A stretch of 48,863 bases of DNA from Bacillus sp. JCM 19058 (GTDB lineage: Bacteria > Bacillota > Bacilli > Bacillales_H > Bacillaceae_D). Shown here in pieces: positions 31,660-41,420 of the stretch. A program made the translations under genes and the position numbers. The notes beneath the pieces are model-generated. The model searched no databases. It worked only from the letters and a program-made list of their open reading frames with translations, and was not told the DNA's origin. Position 1 is the stretch's first letter; each line of letters opens with the position of its first letter. The stretch spans positions 1 to 48,863 of the forward strand of contig BAXO01000039.1 in the NCBI GenBank assembly GCA_001310555.1, given 5' to 3'.

Positions 31660-33688
31660 GTGAATTCTGAATACTTAAATGTTTTTCTTGACGAAAGTGG
31701 AGAGCATTTACAGGCGATTAATGACAATTTATTAAAGCTCGAGCAAAGTCCTGAAGATTTAGCGATTGTCGGAGAAGTATTTCGTTCTGCCCATACGTTA
31801 AAAGGGATGGCGGCGACTATGGGTTTTGAAGATTTGGCACATTTGACTCACAATATGGAGAATGTGCTCGATTTAATCCGGCAGCAACAGCTTCCAGTCA
31901 CTTCAGAGGTGATTGATGTCATCTTTACAGCGATTGAAGATTTGGAGACAATTGTTGCCAATATCGGAGGGAGCGGTGATGGCAAGCACGATGTATCGTC
32001 CTGCGTTGCTTTATTGGAACGGCTGGAAAAAGGAGGAGGAACTGTCCATACGAACCGTGGAAGTCGTGAAGTAGCCGCTACGGTTGAGGAAGTAGAAAAA
32101 GCGCACTGGCATGAATTCGAATTCGATGAATTTGAACGGACCGTCTTAGTTCAATCGTTTGAGCAAGGGTATAAGGCTTACCAAATCAAGGTTATTCTCG
32201 ATCAGCAAACGATGCTGAAGGCTGCTCGCGTGTTTATGGTGTTTGAAATTCTTGAGCAAATTGGTGAAATCATTAAATCAACACCTTCAACAGAATATTT
32301 AGAGGAAGAAAAGTTCGATTCAGAATTTGTCGTAACTGTCGTAACGAAGGTCGGTCAGACAGAAGTAAAAGGCCGCGTTTTGAAAGTTTCTGAAATCCGA
32401 GAAGTCGATATACACGAAATTACTGAGGATGCACTCGCGGAAAAGGTAGCGAAAAAAAAGGCGCCACATCCGCACAAAAAAAAGAGAATGACCAGAAAAA
32501 GAAAAGCAATGGCACCGAAAAAAAGTCAAGGCGCCGATGTGAATAAGACGATTCGAGTAAACATCGAGCGGCTGGACATGCTCATGAATTTGTTCGAAGA
32601 GCTTGTCATCGATCGCGGACGTTTAGAGCAAATCGCCAGTGAGTTAAAAAAATAGCGAATTGAACGAAACTGTCGAACGGATGTCGCGGATTTCCGGAGA
32701 TTTGCAGGAAATTATTTTAAACATGAGAATGATGCCGGTGGAACAAGTGTTTAATCGGTTTCCACGAATGGTCCGGAGCCTGTCCAAAGAGTTGAATAAA
32801 ATGGTAAATCTAGAAATTGTCGGTGCGGAAACGGAGCTTGATCGGACGATTATTGACGAAATTGGCGATCCCCTCGTTCATTTAATCCGCAATTCAATCG
32901 ATCATGGGATTGAGACCCCTGCCAAACGCCGCGAGCATGGAAAAGAAGAAGAAGGGACTGTCATTCTCAAAGCATATCACAGTGGGAATTATGTGTTTAT
33001 CGAGATAGAAGATGACGGTGCTGGAATCGATCGAGATAAAGTAGTGAAAAAAGCGCTTGAAAACGGTGTGATGGTAGAAGAGGATATTGACAAGATGACT
33101 AACGAGCAAATTTTTGGATTGCTCTTCTCTTCTGGCTTCAGCACGGCTGAAACGATTACTGACGTATCGGGACGGGGAGTTGGACTTGATGTCGTTAAGA
33201 GTAAGTTCGAGTCGCTTGGAGGTATTATCACGGTTAGCTCAACGAAGGGCGAAGGATCTGTTTTCACCATTCAATTACCGCTGACGCTTTCTATTATCGA
33301 TGTCATGCTCGTTGAGGTCGGACGTGAAAAATATGCTGTACCGCTGTCTTCTATCGTAGAAACAGCTATCATTGATAAAAAAGAGATCTATCATGCGCAC
33401 GGAAAAAAAAGTGATTGATTTTAGAGGGAAAGTAGTTCCTTTAGTATTTGTACGCGATATTTTTCAAGTCACTGACGCTCCATTAGAGGAGGATTTTTAC
33501 TCATTAGTGATCATTCAAAAGGGAGAAAAAACTGCCGGCTCGTGGTCGACTCTCTCATTGGACAGCACGACATTGTTTTAAAATCGATCGGTAATTATTT
33601 AAAAGAAGTATTTGCCATTTCTGGCGCGACAATTTTAGGCGATGGGCAGGTTGCCTTAATTGTCGATACGAATGCTTTAATCAAATGA
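31660..33688 (+). CDS. cheA: Chemotaxis histidine kinase CheA (three frame breaks)
   Basis: Receptor-coupled kinase that phosphorylates CheY. GTG 31660 is chosen because NSEYLNVFLDESGEHLQ matches the family start and GAGGTGAG precedes it; the frame is open further upstream to 31591. Domains: P1 with phosphoryl His in SAHTLKGMAATMG (near residue 45), a long P2, a very basic linker, P3 beginning VNIERLDMLMNLFEELV, P4 with N-box HLIRNSIDHGIE, G1 EDDGAGID, G2 SGRGVGLDVV, then CheW-like P5. Breaks: A7 32646-32652 (should be 6), A8 33403-33410 (should be 7), near 33540 (G missing; GLVVDSLIGQHD). Corrected length about 676, normal for Bacillus. Confidence 0.95.
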
Positions 33689-33708
33689 TTGTGAAGGAGG
33701 GCGAACGG

Positions 33709-34155
33709 ATGACGAATGAATCGGTGACAAAAAGTGAAATGAAGGTCATTATTTTCCAATTAAAGGATGAGGAATATGCGATTGAAGTCGATCACGTTCA
33801 ATCGATTGAACGAATGCAACCAGTCACGCGAATTCCACGAACGGAATCTTACGTGACCGGTGTCATGAACCTGCGTGGGGTCATTACGCCAATCGTTAAT
33901 TTGCGAACTCGCTTTGGAATTGAAGAAAAGGAATTTGACAATTCGACCCGTATTCTTGTTATTAAAAAGGATCAGGTAGAGATCGGTTTTATTGTAGATG
34001 GAGCGAATGATGTGCTCGATATTCCGTTAGCTAGTATTGAACCGACTCCTGAGGTAGTAGGAGAAGTAGAGGTTGAATACTTGCGTGGTGTCGTAAAGCT
34101 GGACAATCGACTCGTTACATTATTGGAATTAGACAGCATCATGAAGTCAGGATAA
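33709..34155 (+). CDS. cheW: Chemotaxis adaptor CheW
   Basis: Couples receptors to the CheA P5 domain at the membrane. AAGGAGG selects ATG 33709; the in-frame ATG 33685 overlaps the cheA stop and precedes the RBS. The 148-residue protein has the CheW beta-barrel signature: FQLKDEEYAIEVDHVQSIERMQPVTRIPR, then VMNLRGVITPIVNLR and YLRGVVKLDNRLVTLLEL, with the conserved Arg in NLRG. The frame is intact. It follows cheA by 20 nt and precedes cheY by 19 nt in one operon. Confidence 0.95.
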   Translation: MTNESVTKSEMKVIIFQLKDEEYAIEVDHVQSIERMQPVTRIPRTESYVTGVMNLRGVITPIVNLRTRFGIEEKEFDNSTRILVIKKDQVEIGFIVDGANDVLDIPLASIEPTPEVVGEVEVEYLRGVVKLDNRLVTLLELDSIMKSG

Positions 34156-34174
34156 TTGTTGGAGGGGTGAACGA

Positions 34175-34537
34175 ATGGCATCAGTATTAGTTGTGGACGA
34201 CGCCGCTTTTATGCGGATGATGATTAAGGACATTTTAACAAAGAACGGGTTTCAAATTGCCGGAGAGGCTGCAAATGGTGCAGAAGCATTGGAAATGTTT
34301 AAAGAAGCAGACCCGGATTTAGTAACGATGGACATCACTATGCCTGAAGTCGACGGTTTACAGGCACTAAAGGATATAATGGAGCTTAACAGTGAGGCGA
34401 AAGTGATTATGTGCTCGGCGATGGGGCAACAGACAATGGTCATTGATGCGATCCAAGTGGGAGCTAAAGACTTTATTGTGAAGCCTTTTCAAGCCGAGCG
34501 CGTGCTAGAGGCTGTCAATAAAGTTCTCGGGAATTAA
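34175..34537 (+). CDS. cheY: Chemotaxis response regulator CheY
   Basis: Single receiver domain of 120 residues. The acidic pocket is D8-D9 in VVDDAAFMR, the phosphorylated Asp is D53 in VTMDITMPE, the switch Ser is in CSAMGQ (residue 81) and the conserved Lys is K103 in IVKPFQ. No output domain. The closest match is the B. subtilis-type CheY (MMIKDIL, NGAEALE). Phosphorylated by CheA encoded upstream; it would act on the flagellar switch. GGAGGGG precedes ATG 34175. In B. subtilis cheY sits in the fla/che operon, whereas here cheA-cheW-cheY form a compact stand-alone set. Confidence 0.95.
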   Translation: MASVLVVDDAAFMRMMIKDILTKNGFQIAGEAANGAEALEMFKEADPDLVTMDITMPEVDGLQALKDIMELNSEAKVIMCSAMGQQTMVIDAIQVGAKDFIVKPFQAERVLEAVNKVLGN

Positions 34538-34670
34538 AATCTCCGACAGGCCAAATACTAGCCAGCACTTGCTTAACCGCTCGTTGATCTATCAGCCTTT
34601 CACTGAATGTTTTTTTTCATCAGGACTAACCGTTTACAGCTTGAGTAGTGTTGGACGTAGCCTGAACGTG

Positions 34671-34868
34671 ATGGAAATGAAAATGGTTCCATCAATGAGA
34701 AAAAGCGACGCGAAAAGTCGGTCAACGAGCGGACTCCAGTATTTGAACTGCTTACATTGTGTTACGATTGACCAAAATGGTTCATACCATAAAGCTAAAG
34801 CATCGATTAAAGTTTACCCTTCTAAAAAACGTGCTGCGTTTCATAAGGCATGGGGCAGTAAAGTATAG
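34671..34868 (+). CDS. Hypothetical small basic protein with a CxxC motif
   Basis: A 65-residue frame, MEMKMVPSMRKSD… to AFHKAWGSKV, rich in Lys/Ser, with NCLHCVTIDQNG in the middle. The frame is open back to 34569 but crosses a T8 run near 34610, so the true start is unclear and no strong RBS is seen before ATG 34671. The amphipathic, non-repetitive composition makes it more likely real than chance. Family not recognised. Confidence 0.4.
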   Translation: MEMKMVPSMRKSDAKSRSTSGLQYLNCLHCVTIDQNGSYHKAKASIKVYPSKKRAAFHKAWGSKV

Positions 34869-35186
34869 CTCTTTTTTTTAATCGATTGGCGTTTAACTTA
34901 TTTTGTTGAAAAAAAATGCTTTTATTGCTACAATATAAATATGATAACGCTTACAATTCCGATTGTTTGATCACTTCATATATTGGGTACAGTGGTAATA
35001 GAGAGAAAGAAATTGTTTTTCAATGGCTTGCTGATGTAAGGATACTATCGCCATGGTCTACGGATAGAAGAGACGACTCGTTGTGCAAAGCGAAGCCATT
35101 CATATCTTCTCACGTCTTGAGAAAGGCTGTTACAGAAAGATGTGCTTGGATCCGGAGGAAAAAGATTCAAACTGGGGGGAAGGGAA
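34869..35186 (+). other. Gap with a possible small coupled ORF
   Basis: Immediately upstream of the IDEAL gene an open frame (GTG 35083 to TGA 35188-35190; ends EEKDSNWGEGK) overlaps the next ATG as ATGA, the pattern of translationally coupled genes. It contains HIFSRLEKGCYRKMCLDP, looks protein-like, and is cut upstream by one stop, which another base error could explain. The rest of the gap is AT-rich with no other signal. Confidence 0.3.
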
Positions 35187-35480
35187 ATGAATCAATTTGC
35201 GATGGATAAAAGTGTGTTAAGGCAATTACAAGTGATTAAAAGCTTACAAAGTCGTACAGAATCAACTGTCCAATCGCTATATGCGCAAGCCGTGATGGAA
35301 TATTCTCTATATTACTTTAGAAAGCAGGATATTACGAGTAAAATAGATGCTGCGCTAACGAAACGAGACAAGGAAGCGTTTATAGAGTTCTCCCAAGCGT
35401 ACAAGGAGCTAATCGATGAGCATAAGGATGGAAAAATAATAACGGAAAACGGCTACGAATTAGTACTAACATTTGAATGA
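35187..35480 (+). CDS. IDEAL-domain protein
   Basis: A 97-residue protein with an intact frame. The central to C-terminal part, MEYSLYYFRKQDITSKIDAA then RDKEAFIEFSQAYKEL, matches the IDEAL domain (after the I-D-E-A-L motif, here I-D-A-A-L), found in small Bacillaceae proteins such as YpiB; its role is unknown and may involve protein interaction. The N-terminus is helical (SVLRQLQVIKSLQS). GGGGGGAAGGG precedes ATG 35187. A strong terminator starts 5 nt after the stop. Confidence 0.75.
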   Translation: MNQFAMDKSVLRQLQVIKSLQSRTESTVQSLYAQAVMEYSLYYFRKQDITSKIDAALTKRDKEAFIEFSQAYKELIDEHKDGKIITENGYELVLTFE

Positions 35481-35485
35481 AAGGT

Positions 35486-35518
35486 AAAGAGTCTTGAGCC
35501 CGTTCAAGACTCTTTCTT
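35486..35518 (+). terminator. Terminator of the IDEAL gene
   Basis: The 12-bp perfect stem AAAGAGTCTTGA/TCAAGACTCTTT (35486-35497 and 35504-35515) with a 6-nt loop and a T-rich tail. Confidence 0.85.
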
Positions 35519-35755
35519 TGAGTGGGCCAAGCGTCGAATCAAAATCGAGTAGGTCGCGAATGTCTCAGCTAATGCAATTTGATCATCTGTGTTTAATTTT
35601 ATTGGCGGAGAGGCATAAATATATATAGATGCTTCTATTAGCGAAAGGGCTTATCTCCGATAGATTGTTGAGCCTTTTGGGGGTTACGGGTAGCCTGCTG
35701 CCCGTTTATCCGAGACAATGTATGACGTAAAATAAAACGGGGCAGGTGAATGCAA

Positions 35756-35896
35756 ATGTGGACGCTGCTTATTATCATTTTGATCGTATGGCTGTTTGGC
35801 TTCATTTTTAGAATAGCTGGGGGATTAATTCATATCCTTTTAGTGATTGCACTTGGACTACTCATTTTCCGCTTAATAACCGGCCGAAGAAGATAG
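35756..35896 (+). CDS. Small lmo0937-type membrane protein
   Basis: Predicted 46-residue membrane protein, MWTLLIIILIVWLFGFIF then GGLIHILLVIALGLLIFRL and a basic end TGRRR. Two hydrophobic segments joined by an Arg-Ile-Ala-Gly-Gly turn match the lmo0937 family of small envelope proteins, often stress-induced. GCAGGTG sets ATG 35756; ATG 35750 is possible but sits too close to the RBS. A GC hairpin (ACGGG/CCCGT, 35686-35705) lies in its leader. Too short for usual ORF calls, but start, stop and family pattern agree. Confidence 0.7.
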   Translation: MWTLLIIILIVWLFGFIFRIAGGLIHILLVIALGLLIFRLITGRRR

Positions 35897-36095
35897 GGTC
35901 AGCTCAAGGTTCAAGGGCTTCTTAGGAAAAAGGGGGGCTTCCCGCTCTAGCAACGAATAAAAGCGCAGGTGGCACATAATTATGTAGTATACCCATTAAA
36001 AAGTTGTTATGGAGATAGCCTAACTTAATTTCCCGTGTTAGCCAAGTGGCAGGACGACTGAGATGATGCAAAAAAAAGGGAGAAGTGAATAATGG

Positions 36096-36934
36096 ATGAA
36101 GCAAACGTTTTGTCAAAATGAATACGATTTATTAATGGACGTTCTTTTATGTGAGCCGCAATTTATGGAAATAAGGGACGTCATTAATCACGTTCAAGCC
36201 CATTATCAAAAAGAAAATATTGAAGTGAGCAAGGCGCTTCATCAGCACCGGGACTTTGCAAATGTTTTAGAACGGGAGGGCATCCAAGTACGGTTACTTT
36301 CCGCAAAAAAAGAGTTTCCGGAGCAAGTCTTTACGAGAGATATCGGGTTTACGATTGAGAATACGCTTTACGTAGGGAAATTAAAGCAGCAGATTAGGCA
36401 AGGAGAAGAGCTGATACTTCGAAAGTATCTTGACGACAACCATTTTAATTACGTTGTCATAGATGAAGGAACGATTGAAGGTGGGGATGTCCTAATAGAT
36501 GGTGCTAAAGTATTTGTCGGAGACGGCAGCCGGACGGAGCGCTCAGCCGTTTCATTTTTAGTGAATCAGCACCCCCATTTGTCGTTTTACAATATTCGTT
36601 TTAAAAAGGAATATCTTCACTTGGATTGCGTGTTTAATCCGGTTTCATCTGACATGGCACTCATTTATCGTGAGGCGATTGCTCCAGAGGATATTCATTT
36701 GCTCGAAAAGGAGTATGAGCTACTGGAAGTGAATGAAAAGGAGCAGTTTACTTTAGCAACGAATGTGTTGTCGATTGGTGAGAAAAGAGTAATCGCCCTC
36801 CCACAAAATAAAGTAACGAACGATAAGCTTAGGGACAAAGGTTTTCACGTCATCGAAGTTGAGTCTCCGAAATTATTAAGTCAGGCGGTTCATTCCGCTG
36901 TGCTTCGATGCCGATTTATCGCCAAGCAACATAG
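36096..36934 (+). CDS. Dimethylarginine dimethylaminohydrolase-like amidinohydrolase (one frame break)
   Basis: Guanidino-group-modifying enzyme of about 280 residues related to DDAH/arginine deiminase (YkgA-like). It begins CQNEYDLLMDVLLCEPQFM. VFTRDIGF, the acidic motif IEGGDVLIDG, catalytic His in YLHLDCVFNPV and NVLSIGEKRVIA follow. As sequenced the frame runs on to 36983 with no active Cys. One missing base near 36865 restores SEIIKSGGSFRCASMPIYRQAT, placing the nucleophilic Cys where the family has it and ending at TAG 36932-36934, just before a terminator. ATG 36096 is used; a nearer ATG (36092) is out of frame. The real substrate (methylarginine, arginine or agmatine-like) is unproven. 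Confidence 0.8.
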
Positions 36935-36962
36935 GACGCTGTTTCTACGGGAACAGCGTCCT
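36933..36962 (+). terminator. Terminator hairpin of the amidinohydrolase gene
   Basis: The 11-bp perfect stem AGGACGCTGTT/AACAGCGTCCT (36933-36943 and 36952-36962) starts on the corrected stop codon. The T tail is weak (ATTCAATT). Confidence 0.7.
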
Positions 36963-37059
36963 ATTCAATTATCGGTCATCTAATGCTGTTGTCGTAATAT
37001 AAATGAATGAACAGCTGTGAGTTTCAGTTCAGTGCTTCCATAAAATTGGGGGGATGAAT

Positions 37060-38589
37060 GTGACGATGACCGAGCGTATGAACGAAATGAACAAAAGGAG
37101 GGAAAGGCTTCAGAAAGGGGGAGGAGAAGAGCGGATCAAAAAGCAGCACTCACGGGCGAAGTTGACAGCACGAGAGCGAATAGAGCTGTTGCTTGATCCG
37201 GATACCTTTGTTGAACTCGATCCATTTGTTGAAGATAATGGTTACGGGCAGATGCGAGGAGCGGTAGGTACAGGAGTTGTCACCGGATTTGGCAAAGTTC
37301 ATGGAAGAGAGGTCTTTTTGTTTTCGCAGGACTTTACCGTTAACGGTGGGGCATTAGGGGAGATGCACGCGAACAAAATCGTCAAAATCATGGATCTGGC
37401 AGCTGAGAATCAAGCACCCGTGATAGGTTTAAACGACTCCGGAGGAGCGCGAATTCAGGAAGGCGTACATTCCTTACACGGCTATGGAAAAATTTTTACC
37501 GAAATACGCTATATTCCGGCGTCATTCCGCAAATTTCAGTGATTCTTGGCCCGTGCGCGGGCGGTGCGGTCTATTCACCGGCGTTGACTGACTTTGTGTT
37601 TATGGTCGAGAAGACGGCAAAAATGTTTATTACAGGTCCGAAGGTGATTGAAAGCATAACTGGAACGAGCATTGATGGAGAGGAGCTCGGAGGAGCGCGG
37701 TCCATGCAACGCGCAGTGGCAATGCTCATTTTATTGCAGCGTCGGAGCAGGATATCTTTCGGCAAGTACGGCGCTTAATCGATTTTTTGCCTGGGGTCAC
37801 GCGAAAGCCTGAGCAGGAGCGATTAAGCGGGGAAGAAGACCTGGACGAGTGGCTGAAGCTCGTGCCTTTAGATACAACACGAGCCTACGATGTGCGGCGG
37901 GTGATCGAGAAAACGATCGATCAAGGCGATTTCATGGAGGTTCAAGCTAGCTTTGCAAAAAATATAGTCGTTGGCTTTGCTAGGATCGAGGGGAGGACGG
38001 TAGGCATAATTGCAAATAATCCGAAGGTGATGGCTGGAGGGCTTGATATTGATTCTGCAAATAAAAGTGCTCGCTTTATCCGATTTTGTGATTGCTTTCA
38101 GATTCCGTTAATCACGTTTGAGGATGTGAGTGGTTTTATTCCAGGAAAAGCCCAAGAGCATGGCGGAATAATACGACACGGTGCAAAAATCATTTATGCC
38201 TATTCCGAAGCGACAGTGCCGAAAGTGACAATCATTTTGCGAAAAGCGTTTGGCGGAGCTATGTCGCCTTGAACAGCAAGGCGATTGGAGCCGATTTCGT
38301 CTTCGCCTGGCCAAACGCAGAAATCGCAGTGATGGGACCGGAAGGAGCTGCCGGAATCATTTTCAAAAAAGAAATCGCTGAAAGCGAAAACCGCGAGAAG
38401 AAGCATATGGAAAAGGTGGCTGAATACCGCGAACAATTCGCAAACCCTTATGCTGCCGCGGCAAACGGTATGGTCGATGATATCATTGATCCAAGGAGCA
38501 CGAGAACAAGAATTGCTCGAGTGTTGGAAGTGCTTCGGCATAAGAAGAAATGCAGTCTAAAGAAAAATCATGGCAATATCCCACTGTAA
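37060..38589 (+). CDS. Acyl-CoA (propionyl/methylmalonyl-CoA) carboxylase carboxyltransferase subunit (three frame breaks)
   Basis: Carboxyltransferase beta-type subunit of about 510 residues, similar to B. subtilis YqjD and PccB/MmdA. The N-terminal crotonase-like half has [40 protein letters not shown] and [16 protein letters not shown]. The C-terminal half has [42 protein letters not shown] and [13 protein letters not shown]. It ends KKHGNIPL-like (KKNHGNIPL). Breaks near 37497 (T5 should be 6; [15 protein letters not shown]), near 37717 ([12 protein letters not shown]) and near 38260 (one T missing). GTG 37060 is set by the G run at 37048-37053; ATG 37054 and 37066 are alternatives. No biotin carboxylase or mutase gene is adjacent, so acyl specificity is open. 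Confidence 0.85.
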
Positions 38590-38746
38590 AGAGCGCTCTG
38601 CCCCTTGGAATATGATGAGTTCTTTTGAACGATGAAGTTCTAAAGAAAGCTAAACGCTACCCGTACCAATTCCGGTGCGAAACCCTATGCAGCGAACGTT
38701 CGATTCCGAAATCGGATCCAGAGTACTGCTTGGAACTGTATTGCCA

Positions 38747-38780
38747 TGTGGAACCCGCGTCATTCGTCGTGGGTTCCACA
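38747..38780 (-). terminator. Hairpin at the end of the nfrA gene
   Basis: The 10-bp perfect stem TGTGGAACCC/GGGTTCCACA (38747-38756 and 38771-38780) spans the stop codon of the minus-strand oxidoreductase gene. It lacks a T tract and is the only candidate 3' end signal. The 157 bases between it and the carboxyltransferase stop hold no gene. Confidence 0.6.
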
Positions 38781-39518
38781 AATGTCCTTGCAATGAAAGC
38801 CTTGTTGTTTAAGCATGTTAGCAATGTTGTCATAATACGGTTTCTCATAAAAGGAAGCAACTCGCTCCGTCCACGTCGTTGATTTCACGCCCGAGTGATT
38901 GCCTTGAGCTGTGCGAATGGTTTGGTCGTAATCGTTTAAGGCATGCTGATCCACAGGCTCATACCGCTCATGATGCAATACCGTACTAGCAGGTAAGCGC
39001 GGCTTCTGGCCCGGATCTGTCATCGGGTAGCCAATACATAGCCCGGCGACTGGGAACACGTATTTCGGCAGCTCAAGCAAATCAACTACTGCCAGTGAAT
39101 TTTTACGAATGCCGCCAATTGGCACCGTTCCTAACTGAAGCGATTCGCAGGCAGTAATAGTATTGGACATGGCTAGTCCGACATCTGTAGCTCCAACTAA
39201 GAGCGCATCAACCTGCTCAAGTGCTTCGAGTGACGTATCATGTTTTTTTCCGGCTAAAGAGGCCCGATGAAAATCTGCACAAAAGACGAGGAAAACCGGT
39301 GCTTGCTCCACATGGGCCTGATGACCGGCTAGCTCGGCTAGCTTGGCTTTACGTTTTTGCTCGCGTACGCAAATAATCGACACCTGTTGTCCGTTTATCC
39401 ACGAAGGTGCAGACTGAGCCGCAGCGACGATCTCTTCAAGGTATTTGTCGGGGAGCGGCTTAGGTTGAAAGCTCCGGTACGAGCGGTGTTGCTTCATCAG
39501 CTTAATCATATCATTCAT
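38760..39518 (-). CDS. nfrA: NADPH-dependent flavin oxidoreductase/nitroreductase, NfrA type
   Basis: FMN-containing NfrA/Frp-type nitroreductase, 252 residues. MIKLMKQHRSYRSFQPKPLP carries the flavin-phosphate Arg pair; SAPSWINGQQVSIICV, then GLAMSNTITACESLQLGTVPIGGIR and GLCIGYP are characteristic of the family. AAAGGAGGAG selects ATG 39518. The frame is open upstream into the preceding radical SAM gene, which gives a false 370-residue fusion. That openness is due to a T7 run at 39586-39592. The likely role is reduction of flavin or of nitro and quinone compounds. Second gene of a two-gene operon, 35 nt after the radical SAM stop. Confidence 0.85.
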   Translation of the reverse strand: MNDMIKLMKQHRSYRSFQPKPLPDKYLEEIVAAAQSAPSWINGQQVSIICVREQKRKAKLAELAGHQAHVEQAPVFLVFCADFHRASLAGKKHDTSLEALEQVDALLVGATDVGLAMSNTITACESLQLGTVPIGGIRKNSLAVVDLLELPKYVFPVAGLCIGYPMTDPGQKPRLPASTVLHHERYEPVDQHALNDYDQTIRTAQGNHSGVKSTTWTERVASFYEKPYYDNIANMLKQQGFHCKDICGTHDE

Positions 39519-39553
39519 TGTAAACTCCTCCTTTGACTGGTTCTGACAGGACT

Positions 39554-41299
39554 TCAATTGGCACCGGGACGGAAAACAGTGCAACTTTTTTTCTCCTTCG
39601 GATCGAAGTATGCGAGTAACAATTCGTTTTGCTGAAAAAAACTCCTGCCGATTACGATAATGCGCGAGAGAAAACGGAATCGTTTCGATCATTGTATGCT
39701 TATGTAACTCTTTTTCCGTCAGCTTAAGAGCGGCAAACCGCTCTGACACAGCATCAGGCTTCCCGGCAATGTAGGATAAACAACGCGCTTGCTCCTGCTT
39801 GGAAAGCGAAAATTCCCACCATGGTTTCCGAGGCCTGTACTTATGATTGCGAAAATAATCGATCATCATCAAGCCTCTTACACAGCTTAGCTTGCTAATG
39901 TTTTTTTGCCGCCAAAAATTGATACAGCCTTTGAAAAAGGTGTTCTAACTGATGGCCAATTCTTGCCCAAGCTTTATTTTCCCAATAGTCACCAAATTGC
40001 TGGAAGAAATCGAAGGCTGAATCGAACTCATGACGAACTAAATATTCAATTGTCATATCCATGCGGTGATCATTCCAATATTTTTCTAAAACATCCTCGA
40101 CGCGCTTAATCCGGACGACGTCTGAGAACGGCAAAACATTATTGCTCAGCATTTCATAAGGAGCGTGCTCGCTATACACATAGTCATGATCGGCGGAACG
40201 GAGACGAAGACCGGTACCCCGAAGCATTTTTAGAAAACCGAGCTGAAGCTCTTCCGGTCTGAGAGCAAAGACGTCGTTAAAGGTTTTGCGAAACGATGAA
40301 TAATCTTCTTCAGGCAGTCCGGCAATGAGATCAAGGTGCTGGGCGATTTTGCCGCCTTCCTTGACCATCGTTACGGTTCTAGTCAACTTGGCAAAATTTT
40401 GCGGCGTTGAATTAATTGATTCGTCGTATCGTTTGTCGATTGAACCCCAATTTCGAATCGAAAAATCTCGGCAGGTGCGTGTTCATTTAAAAAACTCAGC
40501 ACCTCGGGGCGCATAATATCGGCGGTGATTTCAAATTGGAAAACACAGCCCTGATGGTTGTCGATCAAAAATTGAAAGACTTCTAACGCATAATCGCGCC
40601 GTATATTAAAGGTCCGATCGACAAATTTGATCAGCTTGGCGCCGCTTTCGATTAAATAAAGCAGGTCCGCCTTCACCCGTTCAATGTCAAAATACCGTAC
40701 GCCGACCTCAATCGAAGAAAGGCAAAACTGGCAGCTATAAGGCAGCCACGACTCGTTTCAAAATATGTAACCCGTTTTGCTAGCCCTTCTCGATCCTCTT
40801 TGAATCGGTAAGGGGAAGGGAGCTCCTTTAACTTGAGCTTAGGCCTCGGTCCGGTAAAAATCACTTCTTCGCTTTTGCGATAGGCGATTCCAAAAACGAG
40901 GTGATACTTTTTAGTTGTGCTTATTTCAGATAGGAGCTGCTTGAACGTTTCCTCCCCTTCGCCAATTACTATAAAATCAACCGCCTTCAGCCGTTCGAGC
41001 CAATCTTTACTATCATAGGAAACCTCAGGACCTCCAAGAACTATTTTTGTCTTGGGCAAGACTTTTTTCAGCATTTCGATTACTTTTACCGTCTCTTCAA
41101 TATTCCAAATATAACAGCTGAAGCCAATAACATCTGGTGCTTTCTCAAATAAATCTGAAACGATATTCATCGTCGGATCCTTGATCGTATATTCGACAAT
41201 TTCTACGGGGAAGTCAGGCTCGGCAAATGACTTTAAACAACGAAGCGCGAGGCAAGTATGAATATATTTAGCATTTAACGTAGTGACAACGACTTTCAT
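39554..41299 (-). CDS. B12-binding-domain radical SAM protein with DUF4080 (four frame breaks)
   Basis: About 582 residues. The N-terminal cobalamin-binding-like domain (KVVVTTLNAKYIHTCLALRCL, VLGGPEVSYD, GEGEETFKQLL) precedes a radical SAM core with the cluster motif CPYSCQFC, obtained after adding one C near 40735, and the conserved FEITADIMRPEVLSFL. A C-terminal DUF4080 ends SEGEKSCTVFRPGAN, TGA at 39554-39556. Other breaks: near 40400 (RRQNFAKLTRTV), T7 39901-39907 and T7 39586-39592 (each should be 6). The family is thought to act on unknown substrates and often lacks a true B12 ligand; no DxHxxG was seen here. GGAGG precedes ATG 41299. Confidence 0.82.
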
Positions 41300-41420
41300 T
41301 TAACGATCCTCCAATTCTGATCTTTCTTCCTTATCGTACTGTATGATACCATATCTATGACAGGAACTAGAAATTGGACGTTATGAATACGTTCGTAAAG
41401 AAATAGAGAGTGTGAAAATT

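Noticed and set aside
34916..35209. 97-codon plus-strand frame across the IDEAL gene start
   Set aside because: No RBS, and composition unlike a protein. It overlaps the IDEAL ATG in another frame, whose product has a recognisable domain and terminator.
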